Source: JBIOYL01 sp044870185
GTDB lineage: Bacteria > Actinomycetota > CALGFH01
Length of the DNA: 31,790 bases
Assembly: GCA_044870185.1 (NCBI GenBank)
Contig: JBIOYL010000133.1
Coordinates: 1 to 31,790 of the forward strand
Direction of reading: 5' to 3'
The notes beneath the pieces were generated by a model. That model ran no database searches and had not been told where the DNA came from. It saw only the letters and a list, made by a program, of their open reading frames with translations. The first letter of the stretch is position 1. Every line of letters begins with the position of its first letter. Positions 1 to 5,906 of this stretch are shown piece after piece. A program made the translations under genes and the position numbers.

Positions 1-127
1 ACATCGGCAAGCTGCGGCAGAAGGGTGCTAAGTCGCTGATCAACACATGCCCGGCATTCTTACCTATCTCGGTCGCTCCACCCAACCGCCCAGGAGCCGT
101 TTCCATCACGAGATATGAGCCAGATCC

Positions 128-258
128 TACGTCGGGTTCAACAGCGAGCCCCTGTACCCCCCGGCCGCGCCGAGCTGGCCCTGGCCGAGCTGGACCGCAC
201 CGGCGCCTTCGACCGCTCCTTCCTGCTGCTGGTGGCCCCCACCGGCACCGGCTGGGTC
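128..258 (+). pseudogene. Frameshifted remnant of an alpha/beta-hydrolase membrane protein (PF10081-like)
   Basis: Reading from 128 gives YVGFNSEPLYP in one frame. After a run of six C residues (157-162) the sense continues one frame over as GRAELALAELDRTGAFDR and ends with PTGTGWV at 258. I recognise these blocks as the core of the actinobacterial alpha/beta-hydrolase family PF10081, where the tyrosine-valine-glycine strand precedes an RAELA helix and a TPTGTGWV strand. Everything before and after is unlike the family, so this is a small internal fragment of a gene that is normally several hundred codons long. It is therefore a decayed copy and not a sequencing slip in an intact gene. Family assignment is from memory of motifs; no alignment was run. 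Confidence 0.55.
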
Positions 259-657
259 CCCTGGCAGGGATCGAACCCTCACCACGCGCTGGCCCGACAG
301 TCCCCATCCCGCCGGAGCCTAGCCTGGTGGGCGGTCACGGCGAAGATATTCCCCTCTACCTGCGGACATTGAGTCCTGTACGGTTGGGGTCATGCGGGAC
401 GATGGGGAGCTGCTGCCGCTAATAGACCTCCACTAAACCTGATGACGGCCGCAATCTCGGGACACGAGTAATGCCGCGGCCAGCGTTCTGAAGTTTGGCC
501 GTCGTCAACACATCTGGCGCCTTCGATATCCCTCGCGCCTGACCTTGGCGTGACGCCTGGCCAGCCGAACCGCCGGACCCTCAACCAGCGGTGGAAGGTT
601 CGTATGCTGGCTGGTTGGGACCACCAGGTCTTGGAGCTGCGCGTTCCAACAGGGCGT
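259..657. other. Non-coding stretch between the hydrolase remnant and vapBC
   Basis: No open frame here has a ribosome binding site, family motif or convincing codon pattern. The sequence is visibly more A/T-rich than the genes to the right, and several short frames run through it without recognisable content. It is probably decayed DNA. The vapBC promoter candidate starts at its right edge. Confidence 0.5.
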
Positions 658-690
658 TTGACAGCATGCGAACCCCGGCGCTGCTATCCT
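658..690 (+). promoter_or_regulatory. Candidate promoter of the vapBC operon
   Basis: A perfect TTGACA lies at 658-663. An extended -10 element, TGC followed by TATCCT, lies at 682-690. The spacing between hexamers is 21 nt, longer than the usual 17-18, but the TGn extension could compensate. Transcription would start near 697, just before the AAGGAGG ribosome binding site at 708-714. Confidence 0.4.
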
Positions 691-719
691 TACTTGAACG
701 ATCAGGTAAGGAGGAATGG

Positions 720-968
720 GTGGACGTTGCGGCGCGGCTGACGTCGAAGGGGCAGATCACCCTGCCCAAAGCGGTGCGTGAAGCCCTCGGCTTGGAGGAG
801 GGTGACCAGATCGTCTTCCGCGTGGAAGGGCATCGTGCCGTGCTGGCGCGCACCGCCGATCTGCTCGAGCTGGCTGGCGTGGTCAGCGTGCCCGCCAGCA
901 AGCGCGGGACCGCCTGGGAGGAGGTGCGCCGCCGGGTCCGTACCGCCCGGGCGCAGTCCGGGCGGTGA
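720..968 (+). CDS. vapB: AbrB/MazE/SpoVT-type antitoxin of a VapBC pair
   Basis: This is an 82-residue protein with the swapped-hairpin AbrB DNA-binding motif near its N-terminus (LTSKGQITLPKAVREALGL, then EGDQIVFRVEG). The C-terminal tail (about residues 50-82) is charged and would wrap the toxin. GTG at 720 is chosen as start because an AAGGAGG sequence (708-714) sits 5 nt before it. The ATG at 716 is too close to that site and out of frame, and an upstream in-frame start at 591 would add sequence absent from the family. The stop overlaps the toxin start by 4 nt (GTGA), the usual coupling for antitoxin-toxin pairs. The role is to bind and neutralise the PIN toxin and to autorepress the operon. 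This role is inferred from family and context. Confidence 0.85.
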   Translation: MDVAARLTSKGQITLPKAVREALGLEEGDQIVFRVEGHRAVLARTADLLELAGVVSVPASKRGTAWEEVRRRVRTARAQSGR

Positions 969-1360
969 GCGCGTTTGTCGACACCAACGTCCTGGTCCGC
1001 CATCTGGCCGGCGACCCGCCCGAGCAGGCGGCACGGGCGAGCAGGTTCCTGGCCGCCGCGGATGAGCTGCTGCTGGCGGACCTGGTCGTCGCCGAGGTTG
1101 TCTACGTGCTGGAGTCGTTCTACGAGGTGCCGCGGGCCGAGGTCGCCGAGCTGGCGCGCGCGATCATCGCGTTCCCGGCGATCGTGGTGCTGGATCCGGC
1201 GATGCTGCTGCGGGCGCTGGAGGTCTATGAAACGGCCCGGCTGGACTTCGCCGAGGCATATCTGGTCGCGCAGGCGGAGCGGTCGGGGGTTGGGGCGGTC
1301 GCCTCGTTCGACAAGGCGATCGACCGTGTGACGACGGTTCGACGGGTCGAACCAGCCTGA
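965..1360 (+). CDS. vapC: PIN-domain ribonuclease toxin (VapC family)
   Basis: This 131-residue protein has the size and the acidic residues of PIN-domain toxins: D6 in FVDTNVLVRHL, E44 in LVVAEVVYVLE, D94 in RLDFAEAYLVA and D116 in SFDKAID. These four carboxylates coordinate the metal used for RNA cleavage, so the toxin looks catalytically intact. The GTG start overlaps the antitoxin stop. VapC enzymes cut specific RNAs, often tRNA anticodon loops, when the antitoxin is degraded; the target here cannot be told. The last codons contain an 18-bp near-perfect inverted repeat (1336-1353). The pair sits among gene remnants, which fits an accessory module. Confidence 0.88.
   Translation: MSAFVDTNVLVRHLAGDPPEQAARASRFLAAADELLLADLVVAEVVYVLESFYEVPRAEVAELARAIIAFPAIVVLDPAMLLRALEVYETARLDFAEAYLVAQAERSGVGAVASFDKAIDRVTTVRRVEPA
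1336..1353. repeat. Inverted repeat at the 3' end of vapC
   Basis: GGTTCGAC, two bases, then GTCGAACC: an 8-bp perfect stem with a 2-base centre, inside the last codons of vapC. The centre is too short for an ordinary terminator loop. As DNA it is an 18-bp dyad that could be a protein-binding site or simply a chance feature of the coding sequence. Confidence 0.45.
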
Positions 1361-1367
1361 GCTTGGG

Positions 1368-1697
1368 GTGCACCCTGACCGGCCGGCCACGGCGCTCGCG
1401 CTCCTCGGCCGCTGGGCGGCGCTCGAGGGGTTGGAGGCCAGCGAGGCCGCCTACGTGGCTGCCACCCGCGACCGGCGGCTCCTGCGGTTCACCGCCGCTG
1501 GCGACGCCGCCGCGGAGCGCGCCTGGCGCACCCACTGGACCCGACCCGACCTGCCCGATGCGGCGCGGCAACGGCTGACCCGGCGGCACAGCAAAGCGCC
1601 GGACCTGGTGGTCATCGAGCCGCTCCGCGAGTGGACCTGCACGAGCTGCGGCGGCTCTGGTCGGTACCTGTTCATACCTTCTTGGGGTGCTCGTTGA
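1368..1697 (+). pseudogene. Probable 5' part of a truncated zinc-ribbon protein (possibly DUF2293 type)
   Basis: An open frame of 109 codons starts with GTG 7 nt after the vapC stop. The codon pattern looks genuine up to about residue 102, near EWTCTSCGGSGRYLF. This contains one CxxC pair, as in the first half of a zinc ribbon, followed at once by an unrelated seven-residue tail. A second CxxC, expected in a complete ribbon, is absent. The 3' end overlaps the end of the convergent esterase gene by 26 nt, so the frame probably ran on before a deletion or rearrangement joined it to that gene. The resemblance to the N-terminal part of DUF2293 proteins is a weak recollection. No ribosome binding site is visible, so translation may depend on coupling to vapC. 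Confidence 0.4.
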
Positions 1698-2904
1698 AGA
1701 AGCGCACCAGCTCGGCGGCGGCATCGGGTCCCTGCGGATCGGTGTAGGAGCCCTGCGGACTCCCCCCGGACCAGGCGTGGCCCGCCTGATGGATCGTCCA
1801 CTGCTCCACCACCGCCCCACCGCTGGCGGCAGCGTAGACACGACGCGTGTAGGTATGTCCGCCAGCCACCTGCCCCGACGTCACCGTGGCTGCCTGCGCG
1901 GGCCGAGGGACGCCGGCCTGCTCGACGGGGGCGGTCTTGGTCCAGTGGGCAAGCAGGTCGTCGGCGTTGACCGGGTCGACGATCGGGTCGCGATCGCCGT
2001 GGAACACGATCAGCGGGATGCGCCCGGCCGGCCGGCCAGGACGCGCCGGTGACCCCTGCTGCATGGCGGCAAACGCAGAGGGCAGGTCGTGGGCGGCGCG
2101 GTGGGCGAGGCCGGAGTGCACCCCGGCCGCGGCATACAGGTCGGGGTAGGTGGCGGCCATGACCGCGGCCATGGCCCCGCCGGCCGAGAAGCCGGCCACG
2201 TAGACCCGGCGGGCGTCGACGTGGTAGGCGTGCATGACCTGCCGGGTGATGCCCGCGATCAGGGACGGCTCGCCGGCGTCGCGCTGCTGGTCGGTGGCCT
2301 GGAACCAGTTCCAGCACCGCAGGTGGTTGGCGGAGGCGGCCTGTTCGGGGTAGGCGACAAGGAAGGTGTGCCGTTCGGCGAGCCCGTTCATGCCCGTGCC
2401 CGCGGCAAAGTCGACGGCGGTCTGCGTCCCACCGTGCAGCATGACCAGCAGGGGGACGGCCTGGCCGGCATAGCCGCTGGGGATGTAGAGCTTGTAGTCG
2501 CGGGTCCCGGCCGCGTTGGTGTAGGCCGCAGCCACCCAGCGTCCTCCCGCAGCGGCGACGACCGCGGCCGGGTCTGGTGGGGTTGGGCGGGCCGGGCCCG
2601 TAGGGCGCAGCCGGTGGGGGGAGCGCACCGGCTTGGCGATGCGACCACGCGGCTCCGCCACCGTGGCTGCTCCCGGTCTTGGGCCCGTGCCCGACCCCGG
2701 CGGCACCGTCGGCGCTGACGGGGCATCGACCACGCGGAGCTGTGCCCGGGCCGGGTCGGCGGCCGGACCCGGGCCTGGGGCGGGGCTCGCGGAGGTTGTC
2801 TGGTTGCCCAGGGTTCGCTGGATGAGCGCGGTTGCCTCGGCGAGCTGCCCCGCGCGGGTGAGGCGGGTCGCTTCAGCCATCGCGGCCTGCAGCTGGTCAA
2901 GCAT
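1672..2904 (-). CDS. PHB depolymerase family esterase
   Basis: This 410-residue alpha/beta-hydrolase belongs to the poly(3-hydroxybutyrate) depolymerase/feruloyl esterase family. The catalytic fold spans about residues 120-405. It has the oxyanion HGG (157-159), the lipase box GFSAG with nucleophile S240, the HGDRD loop with probable acid D306, and H376 in GHAWSGG. Residues 1-115 are a helical start followed by a proline/alanine-rich linker with no secretion signal, so the enzyme is probably cytoplasmic. AAGGGAAG lies about 7 nt before the ATG. The ribbon-helix-helix gene 86 nt upstream on the same strand suggests a joint transcript. The substrate may be polyhydroxyalkanoate or a smaller ester; the sequence does not decide this. 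Confidence 0.82.
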   Translation of the reverse strand: MLDQLQAAMAEATRLTRAGQLAEATALIQRTLGNQTTSASPAPGPGPAADPARAQLRVVDAPSAPTVPPGSGTGPRPGAATVAEPRGRIAKPVRSPHRLRPTGPARPTPPDPAAVVAAAGGRWVAAAYTNAAGTRDYKLYIPSGYAGQAVPLLVMLHGGTQTAVDFAAGTGMNGLAERHTFLVAYPEQAASANHLRCWNWFQATDQQRDAGEPSLIAGITRQVMHAYHVDARRVYVAGFSAGGAMAAVMAATYPDLYAAAGVHSGLAHRAAHDLPSAFAAMQQGSPARPGRPAGRIPLIVFHGDRDPIVDPVNADDLLAHWTKTAPVEQAGVPRPAQAATVTSGQVAGGHTYTRRVYAAASGGAVVEQWTIHQAGHAWSGGSPQGSYTDPQGPDAAAELVRFFNEHPKKV

Positions 2905-2990
2905 CCCGGCTTCCCTTCTCCAGTGCGTCAGACGCCCACGGCGCAGTGCCGCTGGTTCCTGTTGCGTATCGGGTGTCGTGGGCGTCCGGC

Positions 2991-3392
2991 TCAGACGGTG
3001 CGGCCCGCCAACGCTGCTTTGACGGCGGCGCTTGCCCGCAAGGCGCCCAGTACCTCGACCGATTCGATCGTGGCCAGGGCCAGCTCTGGGGAGACGTCCT
3101 CGGCGATGCTGGCCAGGCCGAGCACGCGGATCTGCAGCCGCCGGCCAGCCGCGCGGACTGCTTCCAGGTCGGCGCGCGTGTAGTGCTGTACGCCAAGCAC
3201 CAGGGTCTTGCGGGCGACCGTGTGAGTGACGGCCTCGGCGTGGCGGGCGAGCTGGGCGCGGATCGCGGTGCGGATGAAGTCGGTGCGGTTGGCGTAGAAG
3301 CCTTCCTGAACCAGCAGGTCGACCTGGCCGAGGTCGACCAGCCCGAGGTTGATCGTGATCTTCTCGGTTTTCTCACCTTCACCCACCTTCAC
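2991..3392 (-). CDS. Ribbon-helix-helix (CopG-like) regulator upstream of the esterase
   Basis: This is a 133-residue protein. Residues 8-50 (TEKITINLGLVDLGQVDLLV, then the NRTDFIRTAIRAQL helix) match the beta-strand plus two helices of ribbon-helix-helix DNA-binding proteins. A C-terminal half of about 80 residues, with valine/leucine-rich segments, may be a partner or ligand domain. Proteins of this type are often found next to PHB depolymerases. The GTG start at 3392 lies inside three perfect 10-bp tandem repeats, and an in-frame GTG at 3386 is an alternative. The upstream region holds a good promoter and a 16-bp palindrome over the transcription start, consistent with autorepression of the regulator-esterase unit. 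Confidence 0.72.
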   Translation of the reverse strand: MKVGEGEKTEKITINLGLVDLGQVDLLVQEGFYANRTDFIRTAIRAQLARHAEAVTHTVARKTLVLGVQHYTRADLEAVRAAGRRLQIRVLGLASIAEDVSPELALATIESVEVLGALRASAAVKAALAGRTV

Positions 3393-3403
3393 CCACCTTC
3401 ACC
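3374..3403. repeat. Three perfect 10-bp tandem repeats over the RHH gene start
   Basis: CACCTTCACC is repeated exactly at 3374-3383, 3384-3393 and 3394-3403 (GGTGAAGGTG on the gene's strand). Each copy carries a possible GTG start and a weak Shine-Dalgarno-like AAGG. The stronger AAGGGG lies just upstream at 3405-3410. Changing the copy number by one would move the start by 10 nt relative to AAGGGG. Confidence 0.85.
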
Positions 3404-3412
3404 ATCCCCTTG

Positions 3413-3428
3413 CCATCCAGCTGGATGG
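3413..3428. promoter_or_regulatory. 16-bp perfect palindrome, candidate operator of the RHH regulator
   Basis: CCATCCAGCTGGATGG is its own reverse complement. It overlaps the -10 box and the predicted transcription start of the RHH-esterase promoter, the usual place for an autorepressor site. Ribbon-helix-helix dimers bind short palindromes of this kind. Confidence 0.6.
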
Positions 3429-3453
3429 TCACCCGGCCTCCGTCGCTTGTCAA
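3425..3453 (-). promoter_or_regulatory. Promoter of the RHH-esterase unit
   Basis: On the minus strand a perfect TTGACA (3453-3448) is followed after 17 nt by GACCAT (3430-3425), which keeps the important second A and last T of a -10 box. The start point would be near 3418, within the palindrome and about 25 nt before the GTG start. The rest of the gap up to 3713 shows no gene. Confidence 0.55.
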
Positions 3454-3713
3454 GCGCCTTGCAGCTGACCCTCGCCGGCCGGCCAGCAGCTGCCTCATCG
3501 GGTCGCGGGCTGAAAAGCAGCGGACCATGGACGTACCGGTGCGAGTGGGTAGCGCGATCGGGCTGCGCGACCGTGGCGACCTGGGTCGTCGGCGAGTACC
3601 GCCCAGGTGCGCTGGCATGCCGACGGTCGTGCTCGCCCGGCTGTCCGCCCCGGGCGTCATGGGTTGGGCTGGCTGCGGCGCCGACCACGCGAGCCGACGC
3701 CGCAGCCCATAGG

Positions 3714-4892
3714 TCACCGGAAGCGGCGGAAGAACTCGCGCACGTCGCCGACGAGCAGGTCAGGGACTTCCATGGCGGCGAAGTGGCCGCCGCGGTCGAA
3801 CTCGGTCCAGTGCACGATGGTGTTGCCGCGCTCGGCGTAGCGGCGGATGGCATAGTCCTCGGCGAACACCGCCACCCCGGTCGGGGTGGTGCCGGGCTGC
3901 TGGCCCCACGAGTCGCCGGCGTGGCTGTTGTCGTAGTACAGGCGGGCCGAGGACCCGGCCGTGCCCGTCAGCCAGTACAGCATCACGTTGGTGAGCAGCT
4001 GGTCGCGGTCCACCGCGTCCTCGGGCAGCTCCGCGGCGTGGGTCCACTCCTTGAACTTCTCCACGATCCAGGCCAGCTGGCCGACCGGTGAGTCGGTGAG
4101 CGCGTAGGCCAGCGTCTGCGGTCGGGTGGCCTGGAGCTGGAAGTAGCCGTTGCCGGGCCCGGCCGTGCTGGTGGCGAGGCGCTCCAGGCGCAGCTGCTCG
4201 GCCTCGGTGAAGGTGGCCAGCTCGTCGGGGTCCACCGGCCCGAGGGGGATGAAGCCCACGCTGGCCGCGTTGACGTGCACGCCGAGGACGTGGTCGGGGT
4301 CGACGCGGCCCAGCTCGGGGGAGACGAACGCGCCCCAGTCGCCGCCCTGGGCGCCGTAGCGCCGGTAGCCGAGGCGCCGCATCAGCTCCGCCCAGGCATG
4401 GGCGATGCGGGTGGTGGTCCAGCCGGCCTGGCGGGTCGGGCCGGAGAGGCCGTAGCCGGGGATGGAGGGGATGACCAGGTGGAAGGCATCCGCCGGGTCG
4501 CCGCCGTGGGCGGCGGGGTCGGCCAGCGGGCCGATGATGGCCAGGAACTCCACGATCGAGCCGGGCCAGCCGTGGGTGATGACCAGGGGCAGGGCGTCGG
4601 GCTCGGAGGAGCGCACGTGCAGGAAGTGCACGTTCGCGCTGTCGATGGTGGTGGTGAACTGTGGGTAGGCGTTGAGCCTGGCCTCGTGGGCGCGCCAGTC
4701 GTAGCCGTCGGCCCAGTAGGTGGCCAGCTCCTTGAGGTAGTCGAGCGGCACCCCACGGCTCCAGCCGACGCCGGGCAGCTCGTCGGGCCAGCGGGTGCGG
4801 GCCAGCCGCTCGCGCAGGTCGTCCAGGTCGGCCTGGGGGATGTCGATACGGAACGGCCGGATCTCGGTGTCAGAGCGGTCGGGGTCGGGCAT
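3714..4892 (-). CDS. Epoxide hydrolase (EHN-type alpha/beta hydrolase)
   Basis: This 392-residue protein has the full architecture of microsomal-type epoxide hydrolases. The N-terminal EHN segment (about 9-115: IRPFRIDIPQADLDDLRERL, then RTRWPDELP and YWADGYDWRAHEARLNAYPQF) precedes the hydrolase fold. It has HGWPG (107-111), nucleophile D185 in GGDWG, and base H370 in RGGHFAAMEVP. It would convert epoxides to diols through an alkyl-enzyme ester. The ATG at 4892 is preceded by AAGGAG at good spacing; longer upstream readings of this frame are not credible. The gene is divergent from a MarR regulator and its promoter is overlaid by two palindromic sites, suggesting induction by its substrate or a related toxic compound. 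Confidence 0.88.
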   Translation of the reverse strand: MPDPDRSDTEIRPFRIDIPQADLDDLRERLARTRWPDELPGVGWSRGVPLDYLKELATYWADGYDWRAHEARLNAYPQFTTTIDSANVHFLHVRSSEPDALPLVITHGWPGSIVEFLAIIGPLADPAAHGGDPADAFHLVIPSIPGYGLSGPTRQAGWTTTRIAHAWAELMRRLGYRRYGAQGGDWGAFVSPELGRVDPDHVLGVHVNAASVGFIPLGPVDPDELATFTEAEQLRLERLATSTAGPGNGYFQLQATRPQTLAYALTDSPVGQLAWIVEKFKEWTHAAELPEDAVDRDQLLTNVMLYWLTGTAGSSARLYYDNSHAGDSWGQQPGTTPTGVAVFAEDYAIRRYAERGNTIVHWTEFDRGGHFAAMEVPDLLVGDVREFFRRFR

Positions 4893-4939
4893 CGCGGCGC
4901 TCCTTGCTTGTGCGCGGGTGGCGAGGGCCGGAGCAATTT

Positions 4940-4953
4940 GACAAGATGTTGTC
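4940..4953. promoter_or_regulatory. Candidate MarR operator site 1 (imperfect)
   Basis: GACAAGATGTTGTC is the same 14-bp palindrome as site 2 except for one base. It ends directly before the marR ATG and covers the predicted start point of the epoxide hydrolase transcript. Its centre is 33 bp from that of site 2, about three helical turns, so two dimers would lie on the same face of the DNA. Confidence 0.6.
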
Positions 4954-5457
4954 ATGAAGACGGTATCAGGTCGACAACATGTTGTCAATAATCCCTCGGA
5001 GTCCGAGTCGCGCACGCCCGCCGGGGATGCCTTCACCACCCTCCTCGGCCAGGTCATAGGGCTCACCCGGCGTTTCACCACCGTCGGGGAGGCGCTGGCC
5101 AAGCCCGCCGGCCAGACGCTCGCACGCTGGCTGGTCCTGGAAACGATCCAGGACCAGCCCGCGACAGTGGCGCAGATCGCGCGCGCCCTGCTGCTCGCCC
5201 GGCAGGGCGTGCAGCGCCTGGCGGACCTGTTGGTGCAGGACGGATTGGCCGTGTACGAGGCCAATCCTCGCCACCGCCGCGCCAAGCTCCTACGGCTCAC
5301 CCCACAGGGCCACTCCACGCTGCGTACCATCCAGACGGCGCAGCGAGCGTGGGCCGATGCGCTGGGCGCCGAGCTTGGCCAGGCAGACCTCCAGCGGGCC
5401 AGCGTCATCCTCGACCGGGTGCTGCAAGCCCTCCGGAAGCCGGAATTCCTCCCCTGA
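4954..5457 (+). CDS. MarR-family transcriptional regulator
   Basis: This is a 167-residue protein. Residues about 48-115 show the winged helix: WLVLETIQDQPATVAQIARA, LLLARQGVQRLADLLVQDGL (recognition helix) and the wing YEANPRHRRAKLLRLTPQG. Flanking helices (26-45, 118-165) would form the dimer interface. It is divergent from the epoxide hydrolase and probably represses it and itself through the two palindromes between and at the start of the genes. The ATG at 4954 is the only usual in-frame start before the conserved part. However, it directly abuts operator site 1, has no ribosome binding site, and its first codons contain site 2, so the N-terminal 20 or so residues are uncertain. The ligand is unknown. 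Confidence 0.8.
   Translation: MKTVSGRQHVVNNPSESESRTPAGDAFTTLLGQVIGLTRRFTTVGEALAKPAGQTLARWLVLETIQDQPATVAQIARALLLARQGVQRLADLLVQDGLAVYEANPRHRRAKLLRLTPQGHSTLRTIQTAQRAWADALGAELGQADLQRASVILDRVLQALRKPEFLP
4960..4988 (-). promoter_or_regulatory. Promoter of the epoxide hydrolase gene
   Basis: On the minus strand TTGACA (4988-4983), a 17-nt spacer and TACCGT (4965-4960) form a near-consensus promoter with a start near 4953. The operator palindrome 4973-4986 overlaps the -35 box and spacer. The second site (4940-4953) lies at the transcription start, leaving a leader of about 60 nt. Confidence 0.65.
4973..4986. promoter_or_regulatory. Candidate MarR operator site 2 (perfect palindrome)
   Basis: GACAACATGTTGTC is a perfect 14-bp palindrome. 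It lies inside the epoxide hydrolase promoter and within the first codons of the predicted marR frame. The pairing with site 1 supports a genuine binding site. Confidence 0.65.
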
Positions 5458-5906
5458 GCCCATAACCGCGCCGCTTGCAGGGCCGGGCGACCTGCGAAGA
5501 TACGGCTGAGCACGGCGCTTGGCCTGCGATCCATGGTAAGGATGGGTCAGTTCTCAAAGTGCGCTCGGGGGAGCGGAGTGTCACGCCGCCCGGTGAAGCT
5601 CCAGGAGATCGCCGTCCCATCGAGTTCTCGGTCGCCTTGCTTCCGGCTACCAAAGACACCGGATGCCCGTTCGAACGAACGATGTCGGTCCGGTGAGTAT
5701 CGCACCGGCGCGAAGGGAACAGTGTCGAAGGCATTTCCGCGTCCGACCCAGCGGTAAGCGGAGTCTCGTGTCAGAATCCTGCCTCGGTTTCGTGTGGCGC
5801 TGGCTGCTCGGAGCGTTCCTGTCGCCGCACCAGGCGAGGACTGCGCCGGCCTGACCGTTCTCGGTGTGTGCGACCCTGGCGGGGGCTGACGCTTCGGCAA
5901 GGAGCC
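5458..5906. other. Gap between marR and the GMC oxidoreductase
   Basis: About 450 nt lie here without a supportable gene; short frames exist on both strands but none has a family motif or ribosome binding site. The composition is more A/T-rich than the genes around it. A perfect 10-bp palindrome CGTTCGAACG occurs at 5668-5677. Only the last bases (AAGGAG at 5899-5904) are clearly functional, as the ribosome binding site of the next gene. Confidence 0.5.

Noticed and set aside
259..285. T-arm-like sequence of a tRNA on the minus strand (GGTTCGATCC with flanking bases)
   Set aside because: The T-stem has a mismatch, no matching 5' acceptor strand, D-arm or anticodon arm was found in the following 75 nt, and part of it is coding sequence of the hydrolase remnant.
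4893..5534. Upstream extension of the epoxide hydrolase frame
   Set aside because: It is antisense to marR, would cross the promoter and operators, and adds sequence unlike the EHN domain.
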